This document shows positions 62,065 through 64,000 of a stretch of 64,000 bases of DNA, piece by piece. This stretch comes from Acidobacteriaceae bacterium KBS 146 (GTDB taxonomy: Bacteria; Acidobacteriota; Terriglobia; Terriglobales; Acidobacteriaceae). Made by a program: the position numbers and the translations under genes. The notes below the pieces were generated by a model, which was not told where the DNA came from, did not search any database, and worked only from the letters and a program-made list of their open reading frames with translations. The stretch is taken from positions 4,757,001 through 4,821,000 of the forward strand of contig JHVA01000001.1 in assembly GCA_000688615.1 (NCBI GenBank). The letters run 5' to 3'. Every line of letters begins with the position of its first letter. Position 1 is the stretch's first letter.

Positions 62065-64000
62065 ATGGCGAGCAGCCCCGCGCCCCTCCGCATGATCCGC
62101 AAGGTCGCTGTCTTAGGTGCAGGAACCATGGGATCGCGTATTGCAGCACATGTCGCGAATGCGGGACTTCCTGTGGTGCTGCTCGATATCGTTCCTCCAG
62201 GGGCGGAGAGCAGTACCGCAAAGGCGGAACGGAGCAGATTTGCCCTCACTGCGCTCGATGCTTTGAAGAAGGCCAGGCCCGCGGCCTTTTATATCCCCGC
62301 GGCGGCGCGGTTGATTTCAGCGGGAAACTTTGATGACGATATGGGCCAGATCACCGATTGCGACTGGATCATCGAGGCCGTCGCCGAAGATCTCGCCATC
62401 AAGCATGCACTTTACACTCGGGTGCTGCAGCATCGCCGCGCCAATTCCATTCTGACGACGAACACCAGCGGCCTTCCCATCAGCAGCCTCGCCGAAGCCC
62501 TGCCTGATGAGGCTAAGCACCTCTTCTTTGGAACCCACTTCTTCAACCCGCCGAGATACATGCGTCTGTTGGAGATCATTCCGTTGCCGCAGACCAGCGC
62601 AGACGCTATCACCTTGATCTCGCAGTTCTGCGAAGTGCGACTCGGCAAATCCATCGTGCAGTCGCGCGATACGCCCAACTTTATTGCCAACCGAATCGGA
62701 ACGTTTTCCATCGGAAATGCCGTTCGCCTGATGCAGCAGCAGGACCTCAGCATCGAAGAGGTCGACGCACTGACGGGCTCCGCCATTGGCTGGCCACGCA
62801 CAGGAACCTTCCGTCTGGGCGATATGGTCGGTATCGACGTGCTCGTGCACGTGGCCCGCAACTTCGAGACGAAAGCACCTGGCATTGGCGATGAGCGAAC
62901 CGATGTAAAACTCCCGGCCTTTCTCGATACCATGCTCGAACGTAAATGGCTCGGTGACAAGAACGGCCAGGGCTTCTACAAAAAAGAAGGCAAGGATGCA
63001 GAAGGCCGCGACCTGCGGCAGGTACTGGACTGGCGCACCCTTGAGTATCGCCCCGTCGAACGGCCGCGCTTTACTTCGCTGGATATGGTGAAGAACATAG
63101 AACCCGTCTCCGCGCGCCTCGTCCAGTTGCTGCATGGGGACGGGAAGCAGGACAAGGCGGCGCGTTTCTACTGGCCTCTGCTTACGGAACTCTTCACCTA
63201 CGCCGCCAATCGTGTCTCAGAGAAAGAGAATGAACCGGCCGCCAGCATCGTTGAAGTCGATATTGCCATGCGCACAGGCTACAACTGGGAACTGGGCCCC
63301 TTCGAACTCTTCGACGCCGCAGGAGTTCGGGCAACGACTGAGAAGATGCGCGCCGCAGGAGCGCCCATCGCCCACAATGTCGAAAGGCTTCTCGCATGGG
63401 CCGACAAGAATAGAGAGGATGATCCTCACTGGTACAAGGACGATGCTGCCGTTCCGAGTGGACGCCTCTACTTTGATCCGTTCACCCAAAGTTACAGACC
63501 GGTGCCCGCGCCCGAAGGTACCGCGTCTATCGCTACCTTCAAGAAATCCCATGGTGTCGTCAGCAACAACGCTGGCGCTTCGGTGGTTGACCTTGGAGAC
63601 GGTGTTGCGGCCATCGAACTCCATTCGAAGATGAACACCCTGGGCGGAGACATCGTCTCCCTCATCACGCAGACCCTCCAACCCGCAAGCGAACATGTTG
63701 CCCGCTTCGGGGCGTTCATCATCACCGGGGACGCAACCAACTTCTCCGTCGGCGCAAACCTGATGCAGCTCCTGCTTACGATCCAGGATGAGGAGTGGGA
63801 TGAGGTGGACCTAGCCGTGCGTGCCTTTCAGAGTATGACTCAGGCCATCAAGTTCTGCCCTCGACCCGTTGTGGTTGCGCCCTATGGCATGTGTCTCGGT
63901 GGAGGCGTCGAGATGAGCCTGCACGCCTCCGCGCGTCAGCCGCATGCGGAGTCGTACATGGGACTGGTAGAAGCCGGCGTAGGACTGATCCCCGGCGGTG
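62065..64000 (+). CDS. Multifunctional fatty-acid oxidation protein (3-hydroxyacyl-CoA dehydrogenase + enoyl-CoA hydratase), partial
   Basis: This frame runs off the window. It starts at ATG 62065, with GGAG 10 nt upstream. The first part is a NAD-dependent 3-hydroxyacyl-CoA dehydrogenase (VAVLGAGTMGSRIAAHVANAG, TTNTSGLPISSLAEAL, GTHFFNPPRYMRLLEIIP). A crotonase domain starts near residue 490 (IATFKKSHGVVSNN, VVVAPYGMCLGGGVEMSLHA). The order dehydrogenase then hydratase matches Bacillus FadN, opposite to E. coli FadB. It carries out two steps of beta-oxidation. No stop is seen by the end of the window (645 codons). Confidence 0.92.
   Translation, partial: MASSPAPLRMIRKVAVLGAGTMGSRIAAHVANAGLPVVLLDIVPPGAESSTAKAERSRFALTALDALKKARPAAFYIPAAARLISAGNFDDDMGQITDCDWIIEAVAEDLAIKHALYTRVLQHRRANSILTTNTSGLPISSLAEALPDEAKHLFFGTHFFNPPRYMRLLEIIPLPQTSADAITLISQFCEVRLGKSIVQSRDTPNFIANRIGTFSIGNAVRLMQQQDLSIEEVDALTGSAIGWPRTGTFRLGDMVGIDVLVHVARNFETKAPGIGDERTDVKLPAFLDTMLERKWLGDKNGQGFYKKEGKDAEGRDLRQVLDWRTLEYRPVERPRFTSLDMVKNIEPVSARLVQLLHGDGKQDKAARFYWPLLTELFTYAANRVSEKENEPAASIVEVDIAMRTGYNWELGPFELFDAAGVRATTEKMRAAGAPIAHNVERLLAWADKNREDDPHWYKDDAAVPSGRLYFDPFTQSYRPVPAPEGTASIATFKKSHGVVSNNAGASVVDLGDGVAAIELHSKMNTLGGDIVSLITQTLQPASEHVARFGAFIITGDATNFSVGANLMQLLLTIQDEEWDEVDLAVRAFQSMTQAIKFCPRPVVVAPYGMCLGGGVEMSLHASARQPHAESYMGLVEAGVGLIPGG

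Noticed and set aside
62317..63135. 272-codon minus-strand frame in the beta-oxidation gene
   Set aside because: Antisense shadow of a gene with clear dehydrogenase motifs.
1..64000. CRISPR arrays, tRNA or rRNA genes, transposases, prophage
   Set aside because: No repeat-spacer pattern, no cloverleaf or rRNA sequence, and no recombinase or phage gene was seen on either strand.

Overview
The window reads like a chromosomal segment of a soil-type Acidobacteriota (Terriglobales/Acidobacteriaceae-like). This is inferred from the large Oar-like TonB-dependent receptor with an N-terminal carboxypeptidase-regulatory domain, the bcsAB-bcsZ-bcsC cellulose operon with a fused catalytic/regulatory subunit, the many Tat-exported carbohydrate enzymes, the moderately high GC content, and a dispersed repeat of the 'GTCATCCTGAGCGAAGC' type. 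I see no rRNA, tRNA, CRISPR array, transposase, integrase or phage gene. The window is core and semi-accessory chromosome, not an island.

Layout. 1-1.5 kb: the end of an exported glycine-rich protein and a decayed formylglycine-generating-enzyme gene. 1.5-12.6 kb (minus): a cellulose synthesis operon, bcsQ-bcsAB-bcsZ-bcsC, preceded by three stacked inverted repeats. 12.6-24.5 kb: housekeeping genes in mixed orientation (N-carbamoylputrescine amidase, glutamine synthetase, flavin reductase, SIMPL protein, SGNH hydrolase, isocitrate dehydrogenase, VCBS-repeat protein, malate dehydrogenase, two cyclophilins). 24.5-32.3 kb: an exported M19 dipeptidase and a succinate dehydrogenase operon (sdhC-sdhA-sdhB) with a small membrane protein and an acyltransferase-3 gene lying between sdhA and sdhB, then rdgB. 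32.3-34.5 kb: a two-gene Met/His/Cys-rich exported module bracketed by two direct copies of a dispersed repeat. 34.7-39.6 kb: flagellar genes (fliS-fliD-fliC diverging from flbD-motA-motB). 39.9-44.1 kb: ferredoxin, recO, pterin dehydratase, an HD-GYP response regulator and glmU. 44.2-48.1 kb: a Cys-rich putative metallopeptidase with the metzincin signature HExxHxxGxxH, its HEAT-like membrane-anchored neighbour, and a Tat-exported sulfatase. 48.5-51.5 kb: a paired M16 peptidase operon (one active, one inactive subunit). 51.7-61.9 kb: a carbohydrate-use region (TonB receptor, GH2, ROK regulator, GH105, alginate-lyase-family protein). From 62.1 kb: a multifunctional beta-oxidation protein that runs off the window, with nested palindromic operators upstream.

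Functional themes. icd, mdh and sdh give several TCA-cycle steps. bcs and an HD-GYP protein point to cyclic-di-GMP-linked cellulose output; the bcsA PilZ motif is visible. The 51-62 kb block looks like uptake and breakdown of a plant- or microbe-derived uronic-acid-containing polysaccharide. The most promising undescribed item is the metzincin-like Cys-rich protein at 44192-45031 with its HEAT-like partner. Other points worth checking are the interrupted sdh operon, the repeat-flanked metal-type module, the decayed sulfatase-maturase gene in a window that also holds a Cys-type sulfatase, a candidate structured RNA at 12640-12835, and several long perfect inverted repeats.
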